Shown here: piece after piece, positions 19,683-30,024 of the stretch | Position numbering within the stretch: position 1 is the first letter of the stretch | Layout of the letters: each line of letters starts with the position of its first letter | Source of the DNA: Prochlorococcus sp. AG-459-N19 | Lineage (GTDB): Bacteria; Cyanobacteriota; Cyanobacteriia; PCC-6307; Cyanobiaceae | Reading direction: 5' to 3' | DNA: 64,000 nucleotides | Assembly (NCBI GenBank): GCA_003209375.1 | Contig: QCRF01000003.1 | Location: 33,811 to 97,810, forward strand | The notes under the pieces: model-generated | The model's input: only the letters and a program-made list of their open reading frames with translations | Databases searched by the model: none | Told to the model about the DNA's origin: nothing | Made by a program: the position numbers and the translations under genes

Positions 19683-19747
19683 TTACTTATATAATTGACC
19701 ATATAATGACGTTTTTAATGTTGATTTTCAATCTCCATAAAATTTAA

Positions 19748-20923
19748 ATGGATAAAATAGGCGTCTTACTAATGAATTTAGGAGGGCCTGAACGCATTAC
19801 TGATGTAGGCCCATTTTTATATAATCTTTTTTCTGATCCAGAAATAATCAGGACTCCTTTTCCTGTTTTTCAAAAGCCACTAGCTTGGTTAATTAGTACG
19901 CTTAGGAGTACTACTTCACAACAAGCCTACCTTTCAATAGGCGGAGGTTCACCTATCAGAAGGATAACTGAACAACAAGCAAGAGAATTACAATCTAAAT
20001 TGAGGGATAAGGGTTTTAATGCTACTACATATATAGCTATGAGGTATTGGCATCCTTTTACCGAATCAGCTATTGCTGATATGAAAGCAGATGGCATAGA
20101 TCAAGTTGTTGTAATACCCTTGTATCCACATTTTTCAATAAGTACTAGTGGTTCAAGTTTTAGGGAATTAAAAAAATTGCGAGATTCTGATGATGAATTT
20201 AAGAAGGTTCCAATGAGATGTGTGAGGAGTTGGTTTAGTCAATCTGGGTATTTAAAGTCAATGGTTGAGTTAATTTCTGAACAAATCTCACTTTGTGAGT
20301 CACCTTCAAAAGCTCATATATTTTTTACTGCTCATGGAGTTCCTAAAAGTTACGTAGAGGAAGCTGGAGACCCTTACAAACAACAAATTGAAGATTGTTC
20401 TTTATTAATAATAAATGAGCTAGAAAAATTTTTAGGGCATAGTAACCCATATACACTTTCTTATCAAAGTAGAGTTGGTCCAGTTGAATGGTTGAAGCCT
20501 TACACAGAAGAAGTGTTAACTGATCTTGGAAAGTCAAATATTAATGATCTTATTGTGGTCCCCATAAGTTTCGTTGGAGAGCATATTGAAACATTGCAAG
20601 AAATTGATATTGAATATAAAGAAATTGCTGAAGAGGCTGGTATTAAAAACTTTCGGAGAGTTAAGGCTCTAAATACTCATCCTACTTTTATTGAAGGACT
20701 TAGTGATCTAGTCATTTCCTGCTTGGAAGGGCCTTTAGTTAATATAGAAGAGGCTTCTAAGTTGCCTGAAAAGGTTAAACTTTATCCCCAAGAGAAATGG
20801 CAATGGGGTTGGAATAATAGTTCAGAGGTGTGGAATGGAAGGGTTGCAATGATTATTTTTCTTGTGCTTTTTATTGAACTTATTTCAGGTTCTGGACCTT
20901 TACATAAATTGGGCATTTTATAA
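19748..20923 (+). CDS. hemH: Ferrochelatase with chlorophyll-binding-like tail
   Basis: Inserts ferrous iron into protoporphyrin IX, the last step to heme. The core (about residues 1-325) has [11 protein letters not shown], the [12 protein letters not shown] region, the [12 protein letters not shown] motif near residue 198 and a [12 protein letters not shown] motif near 276. After a linker, residues 355-391 carry [20 protein letters not shown], the single-helix chlorophyll a/b-binding motif seen on cyanobacterial and plant ferrochelatases. Length 391 fits that fused form. Divergent from the recombinase gene. Confidence 0.95.
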   Translation: MDKIGVLLMNLGGPERITDVGPFLYNLFSDPEIIRTPFPVFQKPLAWLISTLRSTTSQQAYLSIGGGSPIRRITEQQARELQSKLRDKGFNATTYIAMRYWHPFTESAIADMKADGIDQVVVIPLYPHFSISTSGSSFRELKKLRDSDDEFKKVPMRCVRSWFSQSGYLKSMVELISEQISLCESPSKAHIFFTAHGVPKSYVEEAGDPYKQQIEDCSLLIINELEKFLGHSNPYTLSYQSRVGPVEWLKPYTEEVLTDLGKSNINDLIVVPISFVGEHIETLQEIDIEYKEIAEEAGIKNFRRVKALNTHPTFIEGLSDLVISCLEGPLVNIEEASKLPEKVKLYPQEKWQWGWNNSSEVWNGRVAMIIFLVLFIELISGSGPLHKLGIL

Positions 20924-21059
20924 AGAGCCATTGATATTTATTTGAAAATTTTAAATTTATTGAAAGATTTTTTTGAATACATTTCTGACATTACATTTCT
21001 AAATGAGGCAAAAGTATTTAATTAAGTTTAATATTTAAAGTAAATATTGAATTTCTTTA

Positions 21060-22823
21060 GTGACTCTTACTTCGAGATCCTTTTCAAAGGGTAGTTCAAA
21101 ACATGAAAATCCAGTTTGGATAACTGGCGCAGATGCACTAATGGATTCTTTAAAAATTCATGGAGTAAAAGTTATATTTGGATATCCTGGGGGAGCCATA
21201 CTACCAATATATGATGCTGTTCATAAGGCAGAACAGGATGGTTGGTTAAAGCACTTCATGGTAAGGCATGAACAAGGTGGTTCACATGCGGCCGATGGAT
21301 ATGCGAGATCTACTGGTGAAGTAGGAGTATGTTTTGGTACCTCAGGCCCAGGTGCAACAAATTTGGTAACAGGAATTGCAACTGCTCAAATGGATTCAGT
21401 CCCGCTAGTTGTAGTTACAGGACAAGTCCCAAGATCTGCTATAGGCACAGACGCTTTTCAAGAAACTGATATTTTTGGTATAACTCTTCCAATAGTTAAA
21501 CATTCATGGGTAATAAGAGATCCTTCAGATATTGCAAAAGTAGTTTCTGAAGCTTTTTTTATAGCCTCTTCTGGAAGACCTGGCCCTGTTTTAATTGATA
21601 TACCCAAAGATGTAGGTCAAGAGTTCTTCAATTACCAAAGAGTTTTGCCTGGTGAGATTATTTCCAAAGGATTTAAAAGAAATGGAGATATTAATGATTG
21701 CGATATCAAAAAAGCAATTAAATTAATAGAAAATTCTGAGAGGCCTCTTCTATACGTAGGAGGTGGGGTTATATCTTCAGGAGCTCATGATGAAATAAGA
21801 ACTTTGGCAAAGAATTATCAAATACCAGTGACTACAACTTTAATGGGGAAAGGCGCTTTTGATGAAAAAGATAATTTATCAGTTGGGATGTTAGGAATGC
21901 ACGGAACTGCTTACGCAAACTTTGCAGTTACAGAATGCGATCTTTTAATTGCTATTGGAGCTAGATTCGATGATAGAGTGACGGGAAAATTAGATACTTT
22001 TGCTCCTAATGCAAAGGTAATTCATATAGATATTGACCCGGCAGAAGTTAATAAAAATAGACGTGTAGATGTTGCAATTGTTTCTGATGTTTCAAAAGCT
22101 GTTCTCAAAATCAATGAACAATCTCTGAATAATAAATTTACTTGTAAGACGAAAAACTGGTTAGAAAAAATTGATTTTTGGAAAAATAAACACCCTTTAT
22201 ATGACCCGCCTAAAGAAGGAGAAATTTATCCTCAGGAAGTTCTTTTAAAAGTGAGGGAACTTTCACCAGACGCTTATATAACTACAGATGTAGGACAACA
22301 TCAGATGTGGGCTGCTCAATATCTTAGGAATTCTCCAAGAAAATGGATTAGTAGTGCAGGCTTAGGAACTATGGGTTTTGGATTGCCAGCGGCAATTGGA
22401 GTAAAAGCAGCCCTACCTAATTCAGATGTAATTTGTATTGCAGGAGATGCAAGTGTCTTAATGAATATTCAAGAATTAGGAACCTTATCTCAATATGATT
22501 TAAAGGTGAAATTGATTATTATCAATAATCGCTGGCAAGGGATGGTAAGACAATGGCAGGAAAGCTTCTACGATGAAAGATATTCCTCATCTGATATGAG
22601 TTGTGGCGAACCTGATTTTGTAAAACTTGCAGAGTCTTTTGGAGTAAAAGGATACTTAATTTCTGATAGAAAACAATTACAGAATGAATTAAAAAATGCG
22701 CTTGAACATGACGGCCCTGCCTTGATTAATATCCTTGTCAGAAGAGGTGAAAATTGTTATCCAATGGTTCCTCCTGGTAAAAGTAATGCTCAAATGGTTG
22801 GATATGTTAATTGTGAAGACTAA
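21060..22823 (+). CDS. ilvB: Acetolactate synthase, large subunit
   Basis: Thiamine diphosphate enzyme starting branched-chain amino acid synthesis. The N-terminal domain includes [15 protein letters not shown] and the catalytic glutamate in [17 protein letters not shown]; the central FAD-type domain follows, and the C-terminal TPP/Mg motif reads [14 protein letters not shown] with [12 protein letters not shown]. Length 587. The start is GTG. The small regulatory subunit gene is not in this window. Confidence 0.94.
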   Translation: MTLTSRSFSKGSSKHENPVWITGADALMDSLKIHGVKVIFGYPGGAILPIYDAVHKAEQDGWLKHFMVRHEQGGSHAADGYARSTGEVGVCFGTSGPGATNLVTGIATAQMDSVPLVVVTGQVPRSAIGTDAFQETDIFGITLPIVKHSWVIRDPSDIAKVVSEAFFIASSGRPGPVLIDIPKDVGQEFFNYQRVLPGEIISKGFKRNGDINDCDIKKAIKLIENSERPLLYVGGGVISSGAHDEIRTLAKNYQIPVTTTLMGKGAFDEKDNLSVGMLGMHGTAYANFAVTECDLLIAIGARFDDRVTGKLDTFAPNAKVIHIDIDPAEVNKNRRVDVAIVSDVSKAVLKINEQSLNNKFTCKTKNWLEKIDFWKNKHPLYDPPKEGEIYPQEVLLKVRELSPDAYITTDVGQHQMWAAQYLRNSPRKWISSAGLGTMGFGLPAAIGVKAALPNSDVICIAGDASVLMNIQELGTLSQYDLKVKLIIINNRWQGMVRQWQESFYDERYSSSDMSCGEPDFVKLAESFGVKGYLISDRKQLQNELKNALEHDGPALINILVRRGENCYPMVPPGKSNAQMVGYVNCED

Positions 22824-22893
22824 TTTTTTTAAAAATTCGTTATTTTAAAAAATTAACCTTAAGATAATTCAAAAAACCTAGATATTTTCTGAA

Positions 22894-23244
22894 TTGAAAA
22901 AATTATCAAAAATTTTAATTATTATATTCTTGATTGTTATTAATCCTGTAATAGTAAACTCGGCCGAAATCCTTCAAATTAAAAGTTCAAATACCATTTT
23001 GGTCGGGGATCAAAATAGAAATTTAACTATTGGATTATTTTGTGTAGACGTAAATGAAAATGATGAGATTGAAGCAACTAATCTTCTTAAGAGTGAATTC
23101 CCAAGGGGGAGCAAAGTGAAAATAAAGCCTTTTGGTTTCAAAGAGAATGTTTTGTTAGCCAAAGTTTTTAATATTAAAGGTACTAAGGAGATGACGGAAT
23201 TATTGGTCACTAAAAAATTAAGTAGTGAAATTTGTCCAAGATAA
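22894..23244 (+). CDS. Exported SNase-fold-like small protein
   Basis: Signal peptide at about residues 1-24 (LSKILIIIFLIVINPVIVNSA) followed by a small domain that lines up with staphylococcal nuclease-like folds: NTILVGDQNRNLTIGLFCVD, a K-rich strand, NVLLAKVFN and a terminal ELLVTKKLSSE. The two catalytic arginines of active nucleases do not appear at the expected places, although an Asp and Glu near the active site remain. It may be a non-catalytic SNase-like protein. The start is TTG. Function unknown. Confidence 0.5.
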   Translation: MKKLSKILIIIFLIVINPVIVNSAEILQIKSSNTILVGDQNRNLTIGLFCVDVNENDEIEATNLLKSEFPRGSKVKIKPFGFKENVLLAKVFNIKGTKEMTELLVTKKLSSEICPR

Positions 23245-23250
23245 TTATCT

Positions 23251-24051
23251 TTATGAGCAAATAAGATTCCATTGTCTCGAGATTGTTTTGCTCCTTCTCC
23301 AGGAATAAAATTCATTATTGAATTTGTATGTGCATAAATTTGAGATGTCTATATTTGTATGTGAGATGCTTTCATTTAAAAGTTGTTTATATGCAGATCT
23401 TTTTAGATCAAGTTGATTTAAGTTTTGCTCTCTGAAGTGATTTGAATCACTAAAGCAAAGATCACTATTAGTTTTAGTCAATTTGAAAGTTATATTTTTG
23501 TTTTCGGCCTTTCTATAAAATTCTTTGAATGTCATTTTATCTACTAGATAATGTTCCTTAGAAATCGCTGGTCCTATTGCAACAAGTAAGTCATCTCTAG
23601 ATGTCCCAAAATTATCGAAAATTTTTACCAGATTTTTTATTATTTTTTTTTCTAAACCTTTTCTTCCACAATGCAAGGTTGCTACATTCCTTGTCCTTTT
23701 ATCTGCAAAAAATATTGGCATACAATCAGCTGTGTAAACCCATAAGTTTTGACTGCATTTATTGCCAACAAGACCATCTGCATCAATCTTAGTTCCTTTT
23801 TGCGAATGAGATCCAAACACTATCAAATTACTGTGAATTTGATTGGAAATACAATTTATGGAATTTTCATTAAAGTGATTCCCTAATAATTGAAGAAATT
23901 TCTCAGAGCAAGATTTCGTGAAGTATGCATGTTTGAAATTATTTTGACTAAGAATAGGTGATGAATAATACTCAAATTTTTTGTTTTGAATATAAATTTC
24001 ATCTTTTGAGAAATATATTTCTTTGTAAGGAATAGTTCCTGCTCCTAAAAT
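23251..24051 (-). CDS. YfiH/laccase-domain (purine nucleoside phosphorylase-like) protein
   Basis: Family once called polyphenol oxidase, now known in several bacteria to act on purine nucleosides. Motifs: QIHSN (ligand His), TADCMPIFFAD (ligand Cys) and LHCGRKG (ligand His). The first of these lies upstream of the only standard start in the frame, a TTG at 23826. The homologous reading frame stays open to a stop at 24064-24066 and has no ATG, GTG or TTG before 23826; an ATT at 24051 is the candidate I used, giving 266 residues, the usual family length. The start is uncertain. Confidence 0.7.
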   Translation of the reverse strand: MLGAGTIPYKEIYFSKDEIYIQNKKFEYYSSPILSQNNFKHAYFTKSCSEKFLQLLGNHFNENSINCISNQIHSNLIVFGSHSQKGTKIDADGLVGNKCSQNLWVYTADCMPIFFADKRTRNVATLHCGRKGLEKKIIKNLVKIFDNFGTSRDDLLVAIGPAISKEHYLVDKMTFKEFYRKAENKNITFKLTKTNSDLCFSDSNHFREQNLNQLDLKRSAYKQLLNESISHTNIDISNLCTYKFNNEFYSWRRSKTISRQWNLICS

Positions 24052-24055
24052 GAAT

Positions 24056-24961
24056 TTATGAAATTAATTCAATATCTCTTAAGATCCAGAATCCTGCAAA
24101 TTTTTCGATATAAGGCGTTGACTGTATGGAAATAAATTGATAACCAAAAGAATTTTTTTTATTCTCTAAAAACTTTGTATTCAAAATGCTTGCATCTTTT
24201 TCTGGTAAATCAGTTACCAGCCACTTATCATCTTCTGAAGCTTCAAGAATGAGTTGGTTCTTATTGATAACTAATTTAATAGGTTCTAAACAACTGAACC
24301 ATGCGGAAAGTGCCAAAGATCTATCTTTGCTAAAAAGTCTTAATCCTGGAACTAAGTAATTATCATCTAAATCTTGCTGAATTGGGAAAATATCTCCAAA
24401 TTCCATAGGCCAATTTTCTGCTAATTTTAATTCGCCAATTGATATTTCAGAGATAGTTAATGCATCACCTCTTACTGCTTCTGGTAGAGGTGTAGGAGAG
24501 TTTTCCATTTTAGAAGTAAAATTAGGAGCTAATACACCTCTTACATAACCTTTTTCCTTTGGATAAATTTCTTTTTCCAGAAATTCGATTCTATCTAATA
24601 AACTGTAAGTTCTCCTACTTACAATAGCCTCAATACTTAAGGCCTCCAGAGATTTCTTAATAATAGATTTCATTGATGACCTCCAGAATCGAACTATAGA
24701 AGGTTTCTCCCAACCTTGTTTTTTTGCTTCACTTATTGCTTCACTTAGCGCCTTTGTAAGCCACGCTGAATTAACTTCATTTGCAGGGCAGTTTTTATTC
24801 CAAAGAAAAACATCTTCTGTCTTATAACTTCTTGTAGAGCAAATAATTAATTCCCACCTTTTTTTTCCATTTGATTCAATAATTGGTCTTGAGTAAAAGT
24901 CTAATTCCCAATCTGAAATTTTTAATTTAAGACTTGACTCCATTTTTTTATTAATGTTCAT
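24056..24961 (-). CDS. Tab2/Atab2-like RNA-binding protein
   Basis: Resembles the Tab2 family, whose algal and plant members bind psaB mRNA and promote photosystem I translation. Features: SDWELDFYSRPI near residue 15, WLTKALSEAI, the FWRSSMKSIIKKSLEAL block near residue 93, and an RRTYSLLDR segment near 122, followed by a C-terminal half with LPEAVRGDAL. Length 301 is close to cyanobacterial homologues. Its start overlaps the stop of the S1-domain gene (ATGA), so both are probably cotranscribed, consistent with a shared role in RNA or translation. Confidence 0.78.
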   Translation of the reverse strand: MNINKKMESSLKLKISDWELDFYSRPIIESNGKKRWELIICSTRSYKTEDVFLWNKNCPANEVNSAWLTKALSEAISEAKKQGWEKPSIVRFWRSSMKSIIKKSLEALSIEAIVSRRTYSLLDRIEFLEKEIYPKEKGYVRGVLAPNFTSKMENSPTPLPEAVRGDALTISEISIGELKLAENWPMEFGDIFPIQQDLDDNYLVPGLRLFSKDRSLALSAWFSCLEPIKLVINKNQLILEASEDDKWLVTDLPEKDASILNTKFLENKKNSFGYQFISIQSTPYIEKFAGFWILRDIELIS

Positions 24962-26163
24962 TTATCTTGTTCTTTTTTATCAAAAAGTGCTTTAGTTTTT
25001 AGTGCTCTCTCTGTGGCTTCTTGCATAACTTTTTGCTTATCAATAATTAATTCTCCCGCAGAGTTTTCTAATAGTGCTGTATTGAGGCCAATACGACCTT
25101 TTTCGAGGTCTATTTCAGATATTAAAGCTTTTATCATTTCCCCTTCTCTGAAAACTTCTCTTAAAGAACGAATCGATCCATTTGTTAGTGAGGATTGATG
25201 AAGAAGTCCGCTAGCTCCACCTAAATCTATAAAGAAGCCATATGGTTTTACTGCTAAAACTTCTCCTTCAATTAATTGACCTAATTCTAAACTTGTAAGT
25301 TTAGAGACTAATGATGCTTTCTTTTCAGATAGAACTAATTTTCTGGATTCTGGATTCACCTCAAGAAACGCTACTTTTAGAGTTTTGCCAACAAAAGATT
25401 GATAATCTTGACCATCTTCTAGTTGGGATCTTGGGATGAATCCTCTTAATCCATCTACATCACACGTAAGCCCACCTCTATTAAATCCATTAATTAAAAC
25501 GTTAATTAATTCTCCATTTTTTGCGGAACTTGATACTTTCTCCCAACTTTGCCTGAGAATTAATGCCCGAGCGCTTACTGTTACCATCCCATCAGCATTT
25601 TGTTCTTTGATAACCAAAACTTCCATTTCAAGGCCTATAGAAAACTTTTCTTTAAAGTTGGTAATAACACCCAAACCACATTCTTTTTTGGGCATATAAC
25701 CAGGTGCTTTCCCGCCAATGTCAACATATAGACCATCGCTTTCGATTGCTATAACCTTACCTGAAATTGTTTCTCCTGTAGCCCCAATTGGCTCATTTGC
25801 ATTTAAAGCCTCCAAAAAAGCACTTTCATCAAAGTCAAATTCATCAACTGTTCTTTCTAATTGAAAATCTGTGTTTTGCTCAGAAAAATTAAGGGGTCTA
25901 TTTAAGTCTTGTTGAGTTAAATTTTGTTGAGAAATATCAAAATCATTGGTGTTGTCATTATTGTTCTCAATTTTTTTTAACGAATCATTTTTAATGATTT
26001 GGGGTTTGATTGCGATATCTTCTTTTTTAATTGCTTCTGGCGAATTGGGTTGCTCATTATCTATCTTTTGAGTATCTTTCTTGTTTATGTGAAGTACCTG
26101 AAGAGGTTTTTTATTGCCCTTTGATTGGATATTTTCTTGGGCATTTTTATTACTGACTCCCAT
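24958..26163 (-). CDS. S1-domain RNA-binding protein (ribosomal protein S1-like)
   Basis: Three S1 OB-fold domains follow a low-complexity, Lys/Asn/Gln-rich N-terminal region (residues 1-120). Domain 1 begins near GETISGKVIAIESDGLYVDI, domain 2 near GELINVLINGFNRGGLTCDV, domain 3 near GQLIEGEVLAVKPYGFFIDL. At 401 residues it resembles the shorter S1-like proteins (sometimes called rps1b) of cyanobacteria. It likely binds mRNA during translation. It is followed by the Tab2-like gene with a four-base overlap. Confidence 0.85.
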   Translation of the reverse strand: MGVSNKNAQENIQSKGNKKPLQVLHINKKDTQKIDNEQPNSPEAIKKEDIAIKPQIIKNDSLKKIENNNDNTNDFDISQQNLTQQDLNRPLNFSEQNTDFQLERTVDEFDFDESAFLEALNANEPIGATGETISGKVIAIESDGLYVDIGGKAPGYMPKKECGLGVITNFKEKFSIGLEMEVLVIKEQNADGMVTVSARALILRQSWEKVSSSAKNGELINVLINGFNRGGLTCDVDGLRGFIPRSQLEDGQDYQSFVGKTLKVAFLEVNPESRKLVLSEKKASLVSKLTSLELGQLIEGEVLAVKPYGFFIDLGGASGLLHQSSLTNGSIRSLREVFREGEMIKALISEIDLEKGRIGLNTALLENSAGELIIDKQKVMQEATERALKTKALFDKKEQDK

Positions 26164-26229
26164 CGTAGGTAAAATAAGAATAATTAATTATTAACATACT
26201 CTAAATGTTAGTACTCAAAATTAAAATTA

Positions 26230-27024
26230 ATGAACTTTAAACCAATACCTAATAAATTTGAATATTTAAATTGGCCAGAAATTGAGTGTGTTGCAAAAAA
26301 CAAAAGATCAACTGTGATTTGGCCGTTCGGTGCTGTTGAGCAACATGGGCCCCATTTGCCTCTTGCTACAGACAGTATTTTTGTTGAAGAAATTATTAGC
26401 GAAGTTTTTAAATTATTCTCTGCCGATATTCCACTAAAAAAACTTCCAACTCAATATATTGGTTTTTCTCCAGAACATAAGGGTTTTGCTGGGACAATTT
26501 CACTTTCCTCAAATTTAATAACCGCAATGATAAAGGAAGTCGGAGGTCAATTATCTGAAATGGGTTTTAAAAGATTGATATTAATTAATGGACATGGAGG
26601 TCAAATTTCACTACTAAATACAGCTGCAAGAGAGCTAAGAAGTGTCGCACCAGGGATGGCAGTTTTTCCTTGTTTCTTATGGAGTGGTGTGAATGGATTA
26701 AGTGAATTGTTAACAAAAACTGAGATTGAGGATGGGCTTCATGCTTCTTTAGCCGAAACAAGTTTGATGCTGGCTTTGAAACCAGAATTAGTAGGTGATG
26801 AACGCCCAAATGAAACTAATAAAGTCGAGATCCCTGAAGGTTGGAGTCTAGAGGGCAATGCGCCTACTGCTTGGCTTACTGACGACTTCAGTAAATCAGG
26901 TGTTATTGGAGATAGTAGAGGAGCAAATGAGTCTTTAGGGAAAAATTTAAAGAAATTATTGATTAATCATTGGTACAAATTGATTATGAATCTGATGCTA
27001 TCAGATTGGCCAAACAATTCTTAA
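26230..27024 (+). CDS. Creatininase-family amidohydrolase
   Basis: Metal-dependent hydrolase of the creatininase superfamily. The metal-site pattern is seen in PFGAVEQHGPHLPLATD near residue 35, and LILINGHGGQISLLN near 118, with HASLAETSLML near 173. Length 264 is standard. The substrate is not creatinine by default; cyanobacterial members have unassigned roles. It stands between the divergent S1 gene and the alkane gene, with promoters likely on both sides. Confidence 0.82.
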   Translation: MNFKPIPNKFEYLNWPEIECVAKNKRSTVIWPFGAVEQHGPHLPLATDSIFVEEIISEVFKLFSADIPLKKLPTQYIGFSPEHKGFAGTISLSSNLITAMIKEVGGQLSEMGFKRLILINGHGGQISLLNTAARELRSVAPGMAVFPCFLWSGVNGLSELLTKTEIEDGLHASLAETSLMLALKPELVGDERPNETNKVEIPEGWSLEGNAPTAWLTDDFSKSGVIGDSRGANESLGKNLKKLLINHWYKLIMNLMLSDWPNNS

Positions 27025-27090
27025 ATAAGTTTAAGTAAAAAATGTGACTTAACAATTGAAACTATTTTCATGATATTTAAATAAACACTC

Positions 27091-27096
27091 TATAAT
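27091..27096 (+). promoter_or_regulatory. Probable -10 box for the deformylating oxygenase gene
   Basis: A perfect TATAAT lies here, 40 bases before the preferred ATG at 27136. Its expected start of transcription near 27103 would leave only about six bases before the alternative ATG at 27109, which supports the downstream start. No good -35 is seen. Confidence 0.45.
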
Positions 27097-27135
27097 CATG
27101 TAATATTCATGCATAATGAGCTAAAGATTACTGAC

Positions 27136-27864
27136 ATGCAAACTCTAGAATCAAATAAAAAAAATATTGAAGAATCGACTAATCCGATTTCTTTAGATTT
27201 GCCCGACTTCACTACAGATTCTTATAAGGATGCATACAGCAGAATAAACGCAATTGTCATAGAAGGAGAGCAAGAAGCTCATGATAATTACATTTCAATA
27301 GCAACTTTAATTCCAAATGAGTTAGAGGAGTTAACTAAATTGGCAAGAATGGAAATGAAGCATAAAAAAGGGTTTACTGCATGTGGAAGAAATTTAGGTG
27401 TTGTTGCTGATATGGAATTTGCCAAAAAATTCTTTTCTAAATTACATGGTAATTTTCAAGTTGCTCTTGAAAAAGGAAATTTAACTACATGTCTATTAAT
27501 ACAAGCTATCTTAATTGAAGCATTTGCAATTTCTGCTTATAACGTCTACATAAGAGTTGCGGATCCTTTTGCAAAAAAAATAACAGAAGGAGTAGTTAAA
27601 GATGAATATCTTCATTTAAATTATGGTCAAGAGTGGCTTAAAGAGAATCTATCTACTTGTAAAGAGGAATTAATGGAAGCTAATAAGGTTAATCTTCCGT
27701 TAATTAAAAAGATGTTAGATGAAGTAGCAGATGACGCATCAGTTTTAGCTATGGACCGAGAAGAATTAATGGAAGAATTTATGATTGCTTATCAAGATAC
27801 ATTGATGGAAATAGGTCTAGATAATAGAGAAATTGCAAGAATGGCTATGGCAGCTATCGTCTAA
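27136..27864 (+). CDS. ado: Aldehyde-deformylating oxygenase
   Basis: Ferritin-like di-iron enzyme that turns fatty aldehydes into alkanes or alkenes plus formate. Iron-ligand motifs are EGEQEAHDNY, EMKHKKGF, LIEAFAIS and KDEYLHLNYG. I chose the ATG at 27136 because known Prochlorococcus proteins begin MQTLESNKK; an upstream ATG at 27109 adds nine residues. It is followed by its partner acyl-ACP reductase. Length 242 is typical. Confidence 0.95.
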   Translation: MQTLESNKKNIEESTNPISLDLPDFTTDSYKDAYSRINAIVIEGEQEAHDNYISIATLIPNELEELTKLARMEMKHKKGFTACGRNLGVVADMEFAKKFFSKLHGNFQVALEKGNLTTCLLIQAILIEAFAISAYNVYIRVADPFAKKITEGVVKDEYLHLNYGQEWLKENLSTCKEELMEANKVNLPLIKKMLDEVADDASVLAMDREELMEEFMIAYQDTLMEIGLDNREIARMAMAAIV

Positions 27865-27972
27865 TTACATTTCTAATTAATTAAGAATTTTAATAATTAA
27901 TCAATCCTATTTAATTAGTTACCTCTGTGCTATTGTTCATTACATTGAATAGAAACCATTTATAAATTTTAA

Positions 27973-29013
27973 ATGTTTGGGTTAATAGGCCACTCAACCA
28001 GTTTTGAAGATGCAAAAAGAAAAGCTTCGATGCTAGGCTTTGATCATATTGCTGATGGCGACTTGGATGTTTGGTGTACGGCTCCTCCTCAGCTAGTTGA
28101 AAATGTAGAAGTTAAGAGTGCTACTGGAATATCTATTGAAGGTTCCTACATAGATTCTTGCTTTGTTCCTGAAATGCTTTCTAGGTTTAAAACCGCCAGA
28201 AGAAAAGTACTAAATGCTATGGAACTAGCTCAGAAAAAAGGGATTAATATTACCGCTTTAGGAGGATTTACTTCTATTATTTTTGAGAATTTTAATCTTC
28301 TACAGCATAAACAAATTAGAAACACTTCACTAGAGTGGGAAAGGTTCACTACTGGCAATACTCATACCGCTTGGGTTATTTGTAAGCAACTAGAAATAAA
28401 TGCCCCTCGCATAGGTATTGACCTTAAAAAAGCAACTGTTGCTGTAATTGGAGCTACAGGTGATATTGGTAGTGCTGTTTGTAGGTGGCTTATCAATAAA
28501 ACTGGGATTTCAGAACTTCTTATGGTAGCAAGACAACAAGAACCACTAGCACTGTTACAAAAAGAATTAGATGGTGGGGCCATAACAAGTTTAGATGAAG
28601 CATTGCCTCAGGCGGATATTGTTGTATGGGTTGCAAGTATGCCTAAAACTATTGAAATTGACACTGATAGCTTAAAAAAACCATGTTTAATGATTGATGG
28701 TGGATACCCCAAAAATCTTGATGAGAAATTTCAGGGTGAAAACATTCATATTTTAAAAGGAGGTATAGTAGAGTTTTTTAATGATATTGGTTGGAACATG
28801 ATGGAACTTGCAGAAATGCAAAACCCTCAAAGAGAGATGTTTGCTTGCTTTGCAGAAGCCATGATTTTAGAATTTGAAAAGTGTCATACAAACTTTAGTT
28901 GGGGAAGAAACAACATTTCCCTTGAAAAGATGGAATTTATTGGAGCAGCCTCTTTAAAGCATGGTTTTTCTGCGATTGGGCTTGATAAGCAGCCTAAAGT
29001 ATTAACTGTCTAA
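27973..29013 (+). CDS. aar: Long-chain acyl-ACP reductase
   Basis: Reduces acyl-ACP to fatty aldehyde, feeding the deformylating oxygenase. The NADPH-binding motif [18 protein letters not shown] lies near residue 156, and the probable catalytic cysteine is in [14 protein letters not shown] near residue 293. The opening [18 protein letters not shown] matches cyanobacterial AAR. Length 346 is standard. It is immediately upstream of accA (3-base gap), a conserved arrangement that ties alkane synthesis to fatty acid production. Confidence 0.95.
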   Translation: MFGLIGHSTSFEDAKRKASMLGFDHIADGDLDVWCTAPPQLVENVEVKSATGISIEGSYIDSCFVPEMLSRFKTARRKVLNAMELAQKKGINITALGGFTSIIFENFNLLQHKQIRNTSLEWERFTTGNTHTAWVICKQLEINAPRIGIDLKKATVAVIGATGDIGSAVCRWLINKTGISELLMVARQQEPLALLQKELDGGAITSLDEALPQADIVVWVASMPKTIEIDTDSLKKPCLMIDGGYPKNLDEKFQGENIHILKGGIVEFFNDIGWNMMELAEMQNPQREMFACFAEAMILEFEKCHTNFSWGRNNISLEKMEFIGAASLKHGFSAIGLDKQPKVLTV

Positions 29014-29016
29014 ATT

Positions 29017-30024
29017 ATGGCTAAACGTTACCTCCTTGACTTTGAAAAGCCTCTTGTTGAACTAGAGAAGCAGATAGAGCAAATCAAAGAATTAGCTCGA
29101 GATTCAGAGGTAGATGTTAGTCAACAGCTCTTACAGCTTGAAACCTTAGCTGCTAGGAGAAGAGAAGAAATATTTAAATCTCTCACACCTGCTCAAAAGA
29201 TTCAGGTAGCTAGACATCCTCAAAGACCAAGTACTTTGGACTTTGTTCAAATGTTTTGTGATGACTGGATCGAATTACATGGAGACAGAAATGGTGGCGA
29301 TGATATGGCACTAATTGGGGGGATAGGTTCGATAAATAATAGGCCAGTGTTGATGTTAGGGCATCAGAAAGGGAGAGACACAAAAGAAAATGTAGTAAGA
29401 AACTTTGGTATGGCAAAACCAGGAGGTTACAGAAAAGCTCTGAGATTAATGCAGCATGCAAATAGATTCTCTTTGCCAATTCTTACATTTATTGATACTC
29501 CAGGAGCTTATGCTGGTTTAAAAGCTGAAGAACAAGGTCAAGGGGAAGCGATCGCAAGAAATCTTAGAGAGATGTTTGGATTGAAAGTCCCAATTGTGGC
29601 TACTGTCATTGGAGAGGGAGGTTCAGGAGGTGCACTTGGAATAGGTGTTGCAGATAGATTGCTAATGTTTGAACACAGTGTTTACACAGTCGCTAGTCCG
29701 GAAGCATGCGCATCAATTTTATGGAGAGATGCTGCTAAGGCACCAGAAGCTGCTTCAGCACTTAAAATTACAGGTAAAGATTTACTTAAATTGGGCATAA
29801 TTGATGAGGTATTACCAGAACCTTCTGGTGGTAATAATTGGGCTCCTTTAGATGCTGGCAATACGCTAAAAGAGGCTATTGAGAAACACCTTAATGCTTT
29901 ACTGCAAATGCCTGAAGAAGAATTAATTGAGGAAAGATACAAAAAATTTAGGGTTTTAGGTAAATTTATCGAAGCAAATAATATTGAAGAGATTTATAGT
30001 GAAATCCCCCAAAAAACTGAATAA
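29017..30024 (+). CDS. accA: Acetyl-CoA carboxylase carboxyltransferase subunit alpha
   Basis: Part of the carboxyltransferase that makes malonyl-CoA for fatty acids. Recognisable are [20 protein letters not shown] at the N-terminus, [16 protein letters not shown] near residue 130, [18 protein letters not shown] near 160, and [16 protein letters not shown] near 205. Length 335 is standard. It sits between aar and an SDR gene on one strand, and its 3' end overlaps the SDR. Confidence 0.96.
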   Translation: MAKRYLLDFEKPLVELEKQIEQIKELARDSEVDVSQQLLQLETLAARRREEIFKSLTPAQKIQVARHPQRPSTLDFVQMFCDDWIELHGDRNGGDDMALIGGIGSINNRPVLMLGHQKGRDTKENVVRNFGMAKPGGYRKALRLMQHANRFSLPILTFIDTPGAYAGLKAEEQGQGEAIARNLREMFGLKVPIVATVIGEGGSGGALGIGVADRLLMFEHSVYTVASPEACASILWRDAAKAPEAASALKITGKDLLKLGIIDEVLPEPSGGNNWAPLDAGNTLKEAIEKHLNALLQMPEEELIEERYKKFRVLGKFIEANNIEEIYSEIPQKTE

